DNA of 64,000 nucleotides, taken from Bacillota bacterium (lineage in GTDB: Bacteria > Bacillota > Bacilli > Bacillales > Cytobacillaceae). Below, piece after piece: positions 1-7,775 of the stretch. How positions within the stretch are numbered: the first letter of the stretch is position 1; each line of letters opens with the position of its first letter. Made by a program: the position numbers and the translations under genes. The stretch is taken from assembly GCA_030705955.1 (NCBI GenBank), contig JAUZPL010000014.1, positions 1-64,000 of the forward strand. Direction: 5' to 3'. The notes below the pieces were generated by a model. It made no database searches and was not told the origin of the DNA. It worked only from the letters and a program-made list of their open reading frames with translations.

Positions 1-1156
1 CAATCATAGCTGATAGGGTTGAAGGTGCGACATCACCAGTAACAGCAATCATATCAAGACCTACTGAACAAACACATGTCATTGCTTCTAACTTTGAAAG
101 AGTGAGGGCACCATCTTCAATTCCTTTAATCATGCCATTATCTTCACTTACAGGAATAAACGCGCCGCTTAAGCCCCCAACATATGAACTTGCCATAGCT
201 CCACCTTTTTTCACTGCATCATTCATCAAAGCTAGAGCAGCAATCGTACCATGTGTACCCACTCTCTCTAGCCCAATTTCTTCGAGGATTTCTGCTACAC
301 TATCATTTACTGCATTGGTAGGTGCAAGAGAGAGATCCATAATTCCAAATGGAATACCAAGCCTCTTTGCCACTACACGACCAATAAGCTCGCCAGCACG
401 GGTAATTTTAAAGGCTGTCTTTTTAATAATATCCGCTACTTCTCCAAGATCTGCCGAAGAATTCCTTTTTAATGCATTTAAGACTACACCTGGTCCGCTA
501 ACTCCTACATTAAGAACAACTTCTCCTTCACCAGCACCATGAAAAGCTCCTGCCATAAATGGGTTATCCTCAACGGGATTGCAAAAAACAACTAATTTTG
601 CACAACCAATGCCATTTTGATTTTTTGTTCTCTCTGCCGTTTCTTTTATAATGATTCCCAGTTGCTTTACTGCATCCATATTGATTCCTGTCCGTGTTGT
701 AGCAACTGACACAGAGGCACATACCCGCTCTGTTGAACTTAACACTTCTGGAAGTGCTTTTAATAAAGTTTCATCACCTTTAGAAATTCCCTTATGAACT
801 AATGCGGAAAATCCTCCAATAAAGTCAATACCTAATTGACGAGCTGCTCTATCAAGTGTTTTAGCTAATTTAACTGTTTCTTGAACGGTAGCATTTCCCA
901 GAATTTCAGCAATGGGAGAAATAGATATACGTTTATTGATAATAGGAACTCCATATTCATTAGCTGTTTCTTCAGCTACTTTTTTTAAATTTTTTGCATA
1001 GCTCATGATTTTCTGATAAACATACTCGTTCATCTTTTTGAAATCAGAATCAGCACAGTCAAGAAGACTTATCCCCATCGTGACTGTACGGATGTCTAAG
1101 TTTTCCATTTGTACCATTCGTATTGTTTGAAGTATTTCATCCATTGCTATGGCCAT
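1..1156 (-). CDS. UPF0210 / PFL family protein (DUF711), 3' end outside window
   Basis: The minus-strand frame is open from an ATG at 1156 to the window edge, so the C-terminus is missing. The protein begins [14 protein letters not shown] and contains the Gly/Ala-rich stretches typical of the UPF0210 family, such as [10 protein letters not shown] and [12 protein letters not shown] good ribosome site (AGGAGG) lies 9 bases before the ATG. It follows the ACT-domain gene with an 18-base gap. UPF0237 and UPF0210 genes are a conserved pair in Firmicutes. The biochemical role is not established; the pairing with an ACT domain and the upstream glycine riboswitch suggest a link to amino-acid (glycine) status, which is inference. 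Confidence 0.9.
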   Translation of the reverse strand, partial: MAIAMDEILQTIRMVQMENLDIRTVTMGISLLDCADSDFKKMNEYVYQKIMSYAKNLKKVAEETANEYGVPIINKRISISPIAEILGNATVQETVKLAKTLDRAARQLGIDFIGGFSALVHKGISKGDETLLKALPEVLSSTERVCASVSVATTRTGINMDAVKQLGIIIKETAERTKNQNGIGCAKLVVFCNPVEDNPFMAGAFHGAGEGEVVLNVGVSGPGVVLNALKRNSSADLGEVADIIKKTAFKITRAGELIGRVVAKRLGIPFGIMDLSLAPTNAVNDSVAEILEEIGLERVGTHGTIAALALMNDAVKKGGAMASSYVGGLSGAFIPVSEDNGMIKGIEDGALTLSKLEAMTCVCSVGLDMIAVTGDVAPSTLSAMI

Positions 1157-1173
1157 TTTGATTATTCCTCCTA

Positions 1174-1449
1174 TTAAATCCGATGCATAGCTTGAAATAT
1201 TTCTTCTAATTGAACATCAATTTTTAGCCCTATTTCCTCTCCGGCTGCTGATAATTCTTCACTAAGGGATATTAAATGATTAATTTCTGTTACGTCTACA
1301 ATCATAATCATGGTAAAAAAAGCATCTAAAATGGTTTGGCTAATATCTAGGATATTAACTTGGTGATTTGCCAAAATTGTTGTTACTTTCGAAATGATTC
1401 CAACCTGATCCTTCCCAATTACACTTACAACTGCTCGTCTTCTTTCCAT
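1174..1449 (-). CDS. ACT domain-containing protein (UPF0237 family)
   Basis: 91 residues consisting of one ACT domain. The N-terminal strand ([19 protein letters not shown]) and the NILDISQ segment are the usual amino-acid-binding face of GcvR-like ACT proteins. GAGGTG precedes the ATG by 7 bases. It is the first gene after the glycine riboswitch and terminator at 1501-1640 and is very probably co-transcribed with the UPF0210 gene. ACT domains usually sense amino acids; that this one senses glycine or serine is inference from the leader. Confidence 0.93.
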   Translation of the reverse strand: MERRRAVVSVIGKDQVGIISKVTTILANHQVNILDISQTILDAFFTMIMIVDVTEINHLISLSEELSAAGEEIGLKIDVQLEEIFQAMHRI

Positions 1450-1500
1450 ATTTTCACCTCAATTATAAATAAATGACTCAATCAATCTTATAAACAAATA

Positions 1501-1527
1501 AAAAAAAGATTGGATATGCTCCAATCT
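1501..1527 (-). terminator. Intrinsic terminator of the glycine riboswitch leader
   Basis: Read on the minus strand, a perfect 8-bp stem (AGATTGGA/TCCAATCT, 5-base loop) is followed directly by a run of seven T. It lies between the riboswitch aptamer and the ACT gene, where a riboswitch expression platform would be. Confidence 0.85.
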
Positions 1528-1640
1528 CAAACAAGAAGAGTGTACAGTTGTGTACATCTTTCTCCTGTCCTTTTGCCTGAGATTGTGAATCCTTCGGCGC
1601 CGCATACTACGGTCTCTCCAGAAGCTGCTCCAGTTATAGT
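1528..1640 (-). ncRNA. Glycine riboswitch (single aptamer with flanking ghost-like hairpin)
   Basis: The minus strand carries the conserved glycine-aptamer blocks in order: GGAGAGACCG, GGCGCCGAAGG, then ATCTCAGGCAAAAGGACAG (about 1635 down to 1563). Only one full aptamer is present. Just 3' of it (about 1530-1563) is a hairpin with stem TGTACA-CAAC-TGTACA inside a longer AGAA/TTCT pairing, which fits the shortened 'ghost aptamer' seen in singlet glycine riboswitches. The terminator at 1501-1527 follows. It should control the ACT/UPF0210 genes. Family assignment rests on motif recognition. Confidence 0.9.
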
Positions 1641-1678
1641 TTGATCCATAACCTTCGTTGCTATATTGAATTATTCAA

Positions 1679-1707
1679 ATCGTACCAATTTATTGAGGTT
1701 CCGTCAA
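1679..1707 (-). promoter_or_regulatory. Sigma-A promoter of the glycine riboswitch transcript
   Basis: On the minus strand TTGACG (1707-1702) and TACGAT (1684-1679) are separated by 17 bases. The elements lie about 40 bases upstream of the aptamer. Confidence 0.65.
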
Positions 1708-1816
1708 TAAATTTTTATTTATTACTTTAACGTAGAATAGCTCCTAATTAAAATGACCAATTCACGAATGGATTGGTCCAAATTTCAATTTAAATATTAA
1801 TTCCCTGTTTATACAT

Positions 1817-2986
1817 TCATCCTAAAAATTTAAAGGTTGCGTTTAAAAATACTTTAACACCATTTTCTAATGCTTCTTCATCAATTGTAAACTTGGCATG
1901 ATGGTGTGGATAGATAATACCTTTTTCCTCATTGCCGGCTCCTACATAAAAGAAGGCACCTGGAGCTTTTTGTTGGTATGCTGAGAAATCTTCTCCTCCC
2001 ATATTGGGGCGCATTAAGTCGAGAGCCTCTCCTCCAAATACCTCACGGACAGTTTCCTCTATCACTTTTGTTGCTTCTTCATCATTAATGACAGGACGAT
2101 AGCCAAATTCATATTTAAAATCATAGACTGCCTCATGTGCTTCGGTTACTCCTTTAATCACTCTTTCCATCTTACCTGGTATGGATTCACGGAGTTTTTG
2201 ATCAAAACTTCTTACAGTCCCGCAAAGCTCTACTGAACCAGGAATGACATTATGAGTAGTTCCCCCTATAAACTGAGTAACAGAAATGACCAAATTATCA
2301 AGTGGATCCGTATTACGGGAAACAATATGTTGAAGATTTGTAACCACTTGCGCAGCAATGACGATTGAATCAACCGTTTGATGCGGTAATGCAGCATGCC
2401 CCCCTTTTCCTTTTACTTTTATCCAAAAAGTATCAGGAGCAGCCATCATTGGCCCATAAACAACCCCTACTTTTCCTTTCTCAAGAGGTGCCCATAGATG
2501 AGTCCCTATGACAAAATCAACCCCATCCATAACACCAGCGCGTACCATTTCTTCTCCACCGCCTGGGTATAGTTCCTCAGCATGCTGGAAAAAGAATCGA
2601 ACTTCCCCTTTTATAGATGATTGAAGCTCTGAAAGGACCTTAGCGGTTCCTAGAAGCATAGCCGTATGACCGTCATGTCCACATGCATGCATAACACCCG
2701 GATTTTTTGATGCAAATAAAAAGGTATTTTCTTCTTGAATAGGTAAAGCATCCATATCAGCACGAATTGCCAATGTTTTTCCTGGCCGTTTTCCTATAAG
2801 GCGTGCCATAACACTAGTTTTTGTTGGTCTAGTAATCTCTAAATTTCCGAATGAAGATAATGTATCATAAACAAACTGTGCTGTTTTCTCTTCATGAAAG
2901 GATAATTCTGGGTTTTCGTGTAAATATCTTCTCCAACTGATTACTTGATCTTTCATTTCAGTTGCTAAATGATTTAAATTTTCCAT
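1817..2986 (-). CDS. M20 family metallopeptidase (N-acyl amino acid amidohydrolase)
   Basis: M20D-type zinc amidohydrolase of about 389 residues, which hydrolyses the amide bond of N-acylated amino acids or related conjugates in the cytoplasm. The metal-binding signature HACGHDGH is near residues 100-107, followed by the catalytic QHAEE block near 135 and the C-terminal GGEDFS and HHHAKFTIDEEAL motifs. A TTG three codons upstream is also open, but AAGGGG is 9 bases from the ATG at 2986 and abuts the TTG, so the ATG is preferred. It lies about 20 bases after the HAD gene and probably forms an operon with it. The substrate cannot be told from sequence. Confidence 0.93.
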   Translation of the reverse strand: MENLNHLATEMKDQVISWRRYLHENPELSFHEEKTAQFVYDTLSSFGNLEITRPTKTSVMARLIGKRPGKTLAIRADMDALPIQEENTFLFASKNPGVMHACGHDGHTAMLLGTAKVLSELQSSIKGEVRFFFQHAEELYPGGGEEMVRAGVMDGVDFVIGTHLWAPLEKGKVGVVYGPMMAAPDTFWIKVKGKGGHAALPHQTVDSIVIAAQVVTNLQHIVSRNTDPLDNLVISVTQFIGGTTHNVIPGSVELCGTVRSFDQKLRESIPGKMERVIKGVTEAHEAVYDFKYEFGYRPVINDEEATKVIEETVREVFGGEALDLMRPNMGGEDFSAYQQKAPGAFFYVGAGNEEKGIIYPHHHAKFTIDEEALENGVKVFLNATFKFLG

Positions 2987-3008
2987 TATCTTCAACCCCT
3001 TATCAAAT

Positions 3009-3761
3009 TTAGTAAAGCACCCATTTTCGAATGGCTAACGCCACTCCATCCTCATTATTCGTATTGGTTACCCAGTCGGCTGCTTTTTTGACGATTTCTT
3101 GTGCATTTCCCATTGCGACACCAATTCCAGCCTCTTGAATCATTGCCAAGTCATTTTGGCTATCACCAATTGCCATTACCTGTTCCATTTGAATTCCAAG
3201 TTTGCTGCAAACAGTTTTTAATCCATTTGCTTTATTTATTCCTAAAGCATTTACTTCAATATTTTTGGGATGGGAATTACTGATTTCAAATATATTCTTT
3301 TTTTGCAGTGTATTTATAATCAACTCTTTTGTATTGTGATCGTCAACATAGAAGCCAAATTTTAGCCAGTCAACAGAATGAATGTCTTCAGGCATTTCAT
3401 TATGCCAATTTTGGCTCGTACTTATTGCCCAAAATTTTAATTTATGCTGTTTTGAAAGCTCCCACATAAATTGAATGTCTACAGGTTGAACTATTTTTCT
3501 TTCAACAAGATCCTCTTTATCATCCCATATCTCGCTTCCATTAACAGTAACCAAATAGGATGATAGTTCAAGAGACTTGGCATGATGACGGCATTTCAGT
3601 ATTGATCTTCCAGTACTTAAAACAACGTAAATACCTTTCTCTTGTACATCTCGAATAGCTTGTCGATTTGCCAATGAAATTTCTCTTTCATCATTTAGCA
3701 ATGTTCCATCCATATCAAGAGCAATAAGCTTAATATCTAAATCTTGTTTAAACTTTTCCAT
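3009..3761 (-). CDS. Cof-type HAD-IIB phosphatase
   Basis: 250 residues. HAD motif I with the nucleophile and general acid (DMDGT, Asp16/Asp18), motif II in VVLSTGRS, a conserved Lys near 178 (NKANGLKTV) and motif IV GDSQNDLAM near residue 198 are all present. The central part is a type IIB cap. Members are broad sugar-phosphate or nucleotide phosphatases of the YkrA/YwtE group in Bacillus. AAAGGGG precedes the ATG by about 11 bases. It is the first gene of a two-gene unit with the M20 amidohydrolase. Confidence 0.92.
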   Translation of the reverse strand: MEKFKQDLDIKLIALDMDGTLLNDEREISLANRQAIRDVQEKGIYVVLSTGRSILKCRHHAKSLELSSYLVTVNGSEIWDDKEDLVERKIVQPVDIQFMWELSKQHKLKFWAISTSQNWHNEMPEDIHSVDWLKFGFYVDDHNTKELIINTLQKKNIFEISNSHPKNIEVNALGINKANGLKTVCSKLGIQMEQVMAIGDSQNDLAMIQEAGIGVAMGNAQEIVKKAADWVTNTNNEDGVALAIRKWVLY

Positions 3762-3869
3762 TTTATGAAATTGCCCCTTTTATTTTTCGAATCATGGTTT
3801 TGTTTACATAACATTTTTATGGTTAACGAAAAAACATTTTTCAATATTGCGACACTTTTATTTATAGAA

Positions 3870-3891
3870 GAAGCCAGGTGCCCCTGGCTTC
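3870..3891. terminator. Hairpin downstream of the HesB-like gene
   Basis: A 9-bp perfect stem (GAAGCCAGG/CCTGGCTTC) with a 4-base loop lies just after the stop codon of the minus-strand gene. The T-tract is weak on both strands, so termination may be inefficient. Confidence 0.55.
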
Positions 3892-3895
3892 CCTA

Positions 3896-4207
3896 TTAAT
3901 GATGATGCCCATGACCATGAACTTCTTTTGATGGATTAGTGATCACCCATTCTTCTTGGGGAACATGGAAAAATTGAATCCAGACACCATCCAAATATTC
4001 TTGTCCTTTTTCTAAAATAATATCGATATCTTTATCCGTTTTAACTACTTCATCATTTTCTGATGGAGTATCAAGCTTTAATTCATAATGGGCATGATCG
4101 CCATGCATATGAGTAATATACACACGAAACATTCGACCTTCAGCTTCTGGCCTTTCTAACATTTTATTCAATTCTTTTGCCGCATTACGGTTTATTTTAC
4201 ATTTCAT
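3896..4207 (-). CDS. HesB/IscA-like protein with His-rich tail
   Basis: 103 residues. The middle of the protein (FRVYITHMHGDHAHYELKL through WIQFF) follows the A-type Fe-S carrier fold (HesB/YadR/YfhF). The cysteines that bind the cluster in true IscA proteins are missing: the only Cys is at position 3. The protein instead carries two His clusters, HMHGDHAHY in the middle and HGHGHHH at the C-terminus. It may bind a metal through His rather than build Fe-S clusters; that is inference. It is divergent from the PBP gene. Confidence 0.75.
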   Translation of the reverse strand: MKCKINRNAAKELNKMLERPEAEGRMFRVYITHMHGDHAHYELKLDTPSENDEVVKTDKDIDIILEKGQEYLDGVWIQFFHVPQEEWVITNPSKEVHGHGHHH

Positions 4208-4389
4208 CGGTAACTCTCCTATTCACTATGTATTCAATTTATTATCCCATTTTTATTAATTAAAACGCAACCCGATTGTACTATTCCAAAAATGATAAAA
4301 CCAAACAGGAAATACTTTACATTTTCGTTGACTCAATGGGGAATAATTAATCCAAAGAACGGATTCATTTTATTAGGATGTGTACCTTA

Positions 4390-6453
4390 ATGGAAAAGAA
4401 GAAATCTTATTTCACCTTCCGGCTAAATTTTATTTTTTTTACTGTATTCGCCTTGTTTTCCATCCTTATTCTTAGGCTTGGTTTTGTGCAAATCGTTTAC
4501 GGCGAGAACTACAAGAGGGAGCTTGAAAGGAAAGAGGATTACACTATTTCTAATCCTGTGCCGAGAGGAATTATGTTCGATCGAAATTATAAAGTCATCG
4601 TTGAAAATATCCCCAAAAATGCGATTACCTTTACAAATCTAGGAATAACACAAAAGAAAATGCTAGAAACATCACAAAGGCTGTCACAGCTGATAAATAA
4701 GTCAACGGAAAAAGTAACGGATAGAGACAAAAGGGATTTTTGGTTACTCAAATTTCCTACACTTGCCAATGCAAAGATATCAAAAACTGTGGCTCAATTG
4801 TATAAAGCAAAAAAAATAACGGATAGTGATTTTTACGAATTAAAAGTTAGTACAATCACTGATAAAGAGTTAAAGCAATTGACTAACCACGATTTAGAAG
4901 TTCTAGCTATTTATCGAGAGATGTCTAAAAGCAGTAAATTCACAACACAAATTATTAAAAATAATGGGGTAACTCAAAAGGAAGATGCTATCGTAAGTGA
5001 AAATCTTCAATTTCTGCCAGGTATAGATACAACAACAGATTGGGAAAGATCCTACAAATTTGAAAATACTTTAAGATCCGTACTTGGAACAGTCACGAAA
5101 TCTGAAGAAGGATTACCTAGAGAACAACTTGAATATTTTTTATCAAGAGGTTTTAGCAGAAATGATCGGGTTGGGAAAAGCTACCTTGAAATGCAATATA
5201 ATGAAATTTTAAACGGACATAAGTCAAAGGTGAAAAATATCACTGACAATGATGGAAACACTCTTGAAACACAAGAAATATCAGTTGGTCATCCAGGTAA
5301 AAATCTAGTACTAAGTATCGACATGGATTTACAAAGGACTATTGAAAAAATTATTGAAGAAGAGCTTATGGCAGTAAAAAAATTTCCTGAAACAAATCTT
5401 TTGGATCGTGCCTATGTTGTTTTAATGGATCCTCATACTGGTGAAGTATTAACAATGGCCGGGAAAAGGATGGTTAAAAATAATATAACGGGAAAGAAAG
5501 AAATGGAAGACGATGCCCTTGGAACATTTACAACAACCTATAATGTCGGTTCTACTGTAAAAGGGGCAACGATTTTAACGGGATTTAAATCAGGGGCAAT
5601 AAGGCCCAACACCTATTTTGATGACAAAGGGTTGAAAATTAAAGGAACACCGTTAAAAAAATCGTATATGTATTTAGGAAATTTAAATGAAGTAAATGCT
5701 TTAAAAAAATCTTCAAACGTATATATGTTTCATACTGCTATTAGAATTGGAAAAGGTCATTACGAATATGATCAGCCACTTATCTTAAAAGAGCCCCATG
5801 TTTTTGAAAAAATAAGAAATTCTTTTGCAAGTTTCGGATTAGGAACAAGAACAGGAATTGACCTCCCAAATGAACAGATTGGATTTAAAGGAACAAGCAG
5901 ACTCCCAGGATTTTTATTGGACCTGGTCATTGGTCAATATGATACGTATTCTGCCATGCAGCTTGCACAATACGTTTCGACCATAGCAAATGGTGGATAT
6001 CGAATGCAGCCTCACTTAGTTAAAGAAATTCGGGAACCATTAGAAGGAACAAATGAAATCGGACCTATAGTAAAAGAAATTCGCCCCAAGGTTTTAAATA
6101 GTATTGATATGAAGAAAGAGTGGCTTTATAGAGTGCATAAAGGGTTTGAAAAGGTAATGCAAGAGCCTGGAGGAACAGCCTATAAATTTTTTGGTAATGC
6201 ACCTTATTACCCTGCAGGAAAAACGGGAACAGCTGAAGCTTTTTATGATGGGCCTGAAAGAAATAAATTTGGGAAAGAACCACCCCCAGTTATCAATTTA
6301 AGTTTAGTTGGATATGCTCCAAGTCAAAATCCTGAAATCGCCATGGCTGTCCTAGTTCCTTGGGCTTATAAGGAAAAAGAGGACAATAAAATAGCGTTAA
6401 AAATTGGACGCAGAGTAATGGACTCATATTTTGAAATAAAGAAAAGGCATTAA
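4390..6453 (+). CDS. Class B penicillin-binding protein (PbpA/PbpH-like transpeptidase)
   Basis: About 687 residues. An N-terminal membrane anchor (about residues 8-30) is followed by the dimerisation domain (VPRGIMFDRN) and a transpeptidase domain. The three active-site motifs are intact: STVK at 388-391, SSN at 441-443 and KTG at 611-613. It cross-links peptidoglycan on the outer face of the membrane. Length and start resemble the elongation PBPs PbpA/PbpH; SpoVD and PbpB are longer with PASTA domains, which are absent here. An ATG at 4378 is also in frame, but AGGA lies directly against it and is well spaced from the ATG at 4390. The gene stands alone and ends at a terminator. Confidence 0.92.
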   Translation: MEKKKSYFTFRLNFIFFTVFALFSILILRLGFVQIVYGENYKRELERKEDYTISNPVPRGIMFDRNYKVIVENIPKNAITFTNLGITQKKMLETSQRLSQLINKSTEKVTDRDKRDFWLLKFPTLANAKISKTVAQLYKAKKITDSDFYELKVSTITDKELKQLTNHDLEVLAIYREMSKSSKFTTQIIKNNGVTQKEDAIVSENLQFLPGIDTTTDWERSYKFENTLRSVLGTVTKSEEGLPREQLEYFLSRGFSRNDRVGKSYLEMQYNEILNGHKSKVKNITDNDGNTLETQEISVGHPGKNLVLSIDMDLQRTIEKIIEEELMAVKKFPETNLLDRAYVVLMDPHTGEVLTMAGKRMVKNNITGKKEMEDDALGTFTTTYNVGSTVKGATILTGFKSGAIRPNTYFDDKGLKIKGTPLKKSYMYLGNLNEVNALKKSSNVYMFHTAIRIGKGHYEYDQPLILKEPHVFEKIRNSFASFGLGTRTGIDLPNEQIGFKGTSRLPGFLLDLVIGQYDTYSAMQLAQYVSTIANGGYRMQPHLVKEIREPLEGTNEIGPIVKEIRPKVLNSIDMKKEWLYRVHKGFEKVMQEPGGTAYKFFGNAPYYPAGKTGTAEAFYDGPERNKFGKEPPPVINLSLVGYAPSQNPEIAMAVLVPWAYKEKEDNKIALKIGRRVMDSYFEIKKRH

Positions 6454-6482
6454 AAAGGGCTTGGATTACCAAGCCTTTTTTA
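6452..6482. terminator. Bidirectional terminator between the PBP gene and the Mo-hydroxylase operon
   Basis: Stem GGCTTGG/CCAAGCC with a 4-base loop (6458-6475), preceded by A5 and followed by T6, between two convergent genes. Confidence 0.85.
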
Positions 6483-6935
6483 ATCCTTATTAAGTACAGA
6501 CTTAATAGCATTTTTTATTTCTTCATATCCAGTACACCTGCATATATTAGATTCCAGCCACTCTCTTATTTTCTCATCATCGGCATCAGGATGTTGTTCA
6601 ATTAGAGAGTGGCAATTCATTATAAAACCTGGTGTACAATATCCACATTGAAAGGCAAAGTTTTCTACAAAAGCCTGTTGAATGGGTGTATCCTTTAATC
6701 CCTCTATTGTTGTTATTTTCTTGCCGACAGCTTCAACTGCCAACATCAAACAAGACTTCATTGGCCATCCATCTACATTAACTGTACAGGCACCACAATC
6801 ACCATTTAAGCACCCTGGTTTTGCTCCTGTCAAACCAAGCTTACTCCGCAATACGTATAAAAGGGTGTCAGCAGAGCGAACCGTTACCATATGAATTTCC
6901 CTATTTACATTCAGAACAATGGTATGTGTTTTCAC
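6480..6935 (-). CDS. Molybdenum hydroxylase 2Fe-2S subunit (PucE/XdhA-like)
   Basis: 151 residues with two [2Fe-2S] sites: an N-terminal plant-type ferredoxin pattern (GCLNGDCGACTV, then KSC) and a C-terminal pattern (QCGYCTPG, then NICRCTGY). It passes electrons between the molybdenum centre and FAD in the cytoplasmic hydroxylase complex. Start is GTG, with GGAGGTG six bases upstream. It is the last gene of the operon that begins at 11728 and lies 3 bases after the FAD subunit. Confidence 0.95.
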   Translation of the reverse strand: MKTHTIVLNVNREIHMVTVRSADTLLYVLRSKLGLTGAKPGCLNGDCGACTVNVDGWPMKSCLMLAVEAVGKKITTIEGLKDTPIQQAFVENFAFQCGYCTPGFIMNCHSLIEQHPDADDEKIREWLESNICRCTGYEEIKNAIKSVLNKD

Positions 6936-6938
6936 CCA

Positions 6939-7775
6939 TTACACCTCCACTTTCAAGGACATCATGATCTCACGAAGTAAATTTTTTAAAACAAACACTC
7001 GATATTTTGATGACCCCTCTACATCATTAAGAATTGGGCCTGGTAACACTTCTATTACTGTATTAATTCTCTCTTCAAGTGAAAGGCGATCATTATTCAA
7101 AATTTCCTCTACTACCTTCGAACGAAACGGGAAAGGACAAAATCCACTTATTGCTACGCGAATTTCATTCCCAACTTTTAGAGCGCAAATTGTAATAAGT
7201 GGATACCCAGAATTCCACTGCTGTCGGCGTTTTATACATAAAAAAGGCGATCCTAGAAAGCTTTTTTCCGTCTCAAGCTGTAAAAGAATATCTCCTTTTT
7301 CGAGTTGAAGCTCTTCATGAAATATATCATGAATACTCAACACTTTTATCCCTTTGGCACCTGCAATAATTACTTGACTGTCTGTTAATAAAAAAGGAAG
7401 GACGGCCTCACGATAGAAAATTTTTGCACATATATTACCACCCAGGGTTATTTTCCCTCTTGCCGTGTGGTCGGCAATTTCACTCGATACTTTTGTCAGT
7501 AATGGGAATAAATTAGCTTTCTCAATCTTTGTTAAGGATAACGCACTTCCCAACACCAAATTTTTCTCATTCAACCCCATTACTCTACACTCTTGAATAT
7601 CCTTAATGTCGATTACAGCTTCAGTTATGCTTAAGTCAATTCTACCTAATGTAATCAGTTCTGTTCCCCCGGAAAAAACCATAGTTTTTTTTTCCTGCTG
7701 CTCGAGAGTTTCAAGTAATTGAACCGCTTCCTTTAGTGTAACTGGCTTATAATAATCAAAATCAAAGGAAAGCAT
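6939..7775 (-). CDS. Molybdenum hydroxylase FAD-binding subunit (PucC-like)
   Basis: 278 residues with the vanillyl-alcohol-oxidase/CODH type FAD fold: SGGTEL near residue 36 and LGGNICAKIF near residue 112 are the usual pyrophosphate-binding loops, followed by the CO dehydrogenase flavoprotein C-terminal domain. The ATG overlaps the end of the large-subunit gene by 14 bases and has GGGGGAG upstream, so translation is probably coupled. Length matches B. subtilis PucC (about 277). Confidence 0.93.
   Translation of the reverse strand: MLSFDFDYYKPVTLKEAVQLLETLEQQEKKTMVFSGGTELITLGRIDLSITEAVIDIKDIQECRVMGLNEKNLVLGSALSLTKIEKANLFPLLTKVSSEIADHTARGKITLGGNICAKIFYREAVLPFLLTDSQVIIAGAKGIKVLSIHDIFHEELQLEKGDILLQLETEKSFLGSPFLCIKRRQQWNSGYPLITICALKVGNEIRVAISGFCPFPFRSKVVEEILNNDRLSLEERINTVIEVLPGPILNDVEGSSKYRVFVLKNLLREIMMSLKVEV

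Noticed and set aside
102-542. 146-codon plus-strand ORF
   Set aside because: It lies wholly antisense to the UPF0210 gene, has no ribosome site and a Ser/Pro/Thr-rich composition typical of antisense frames.
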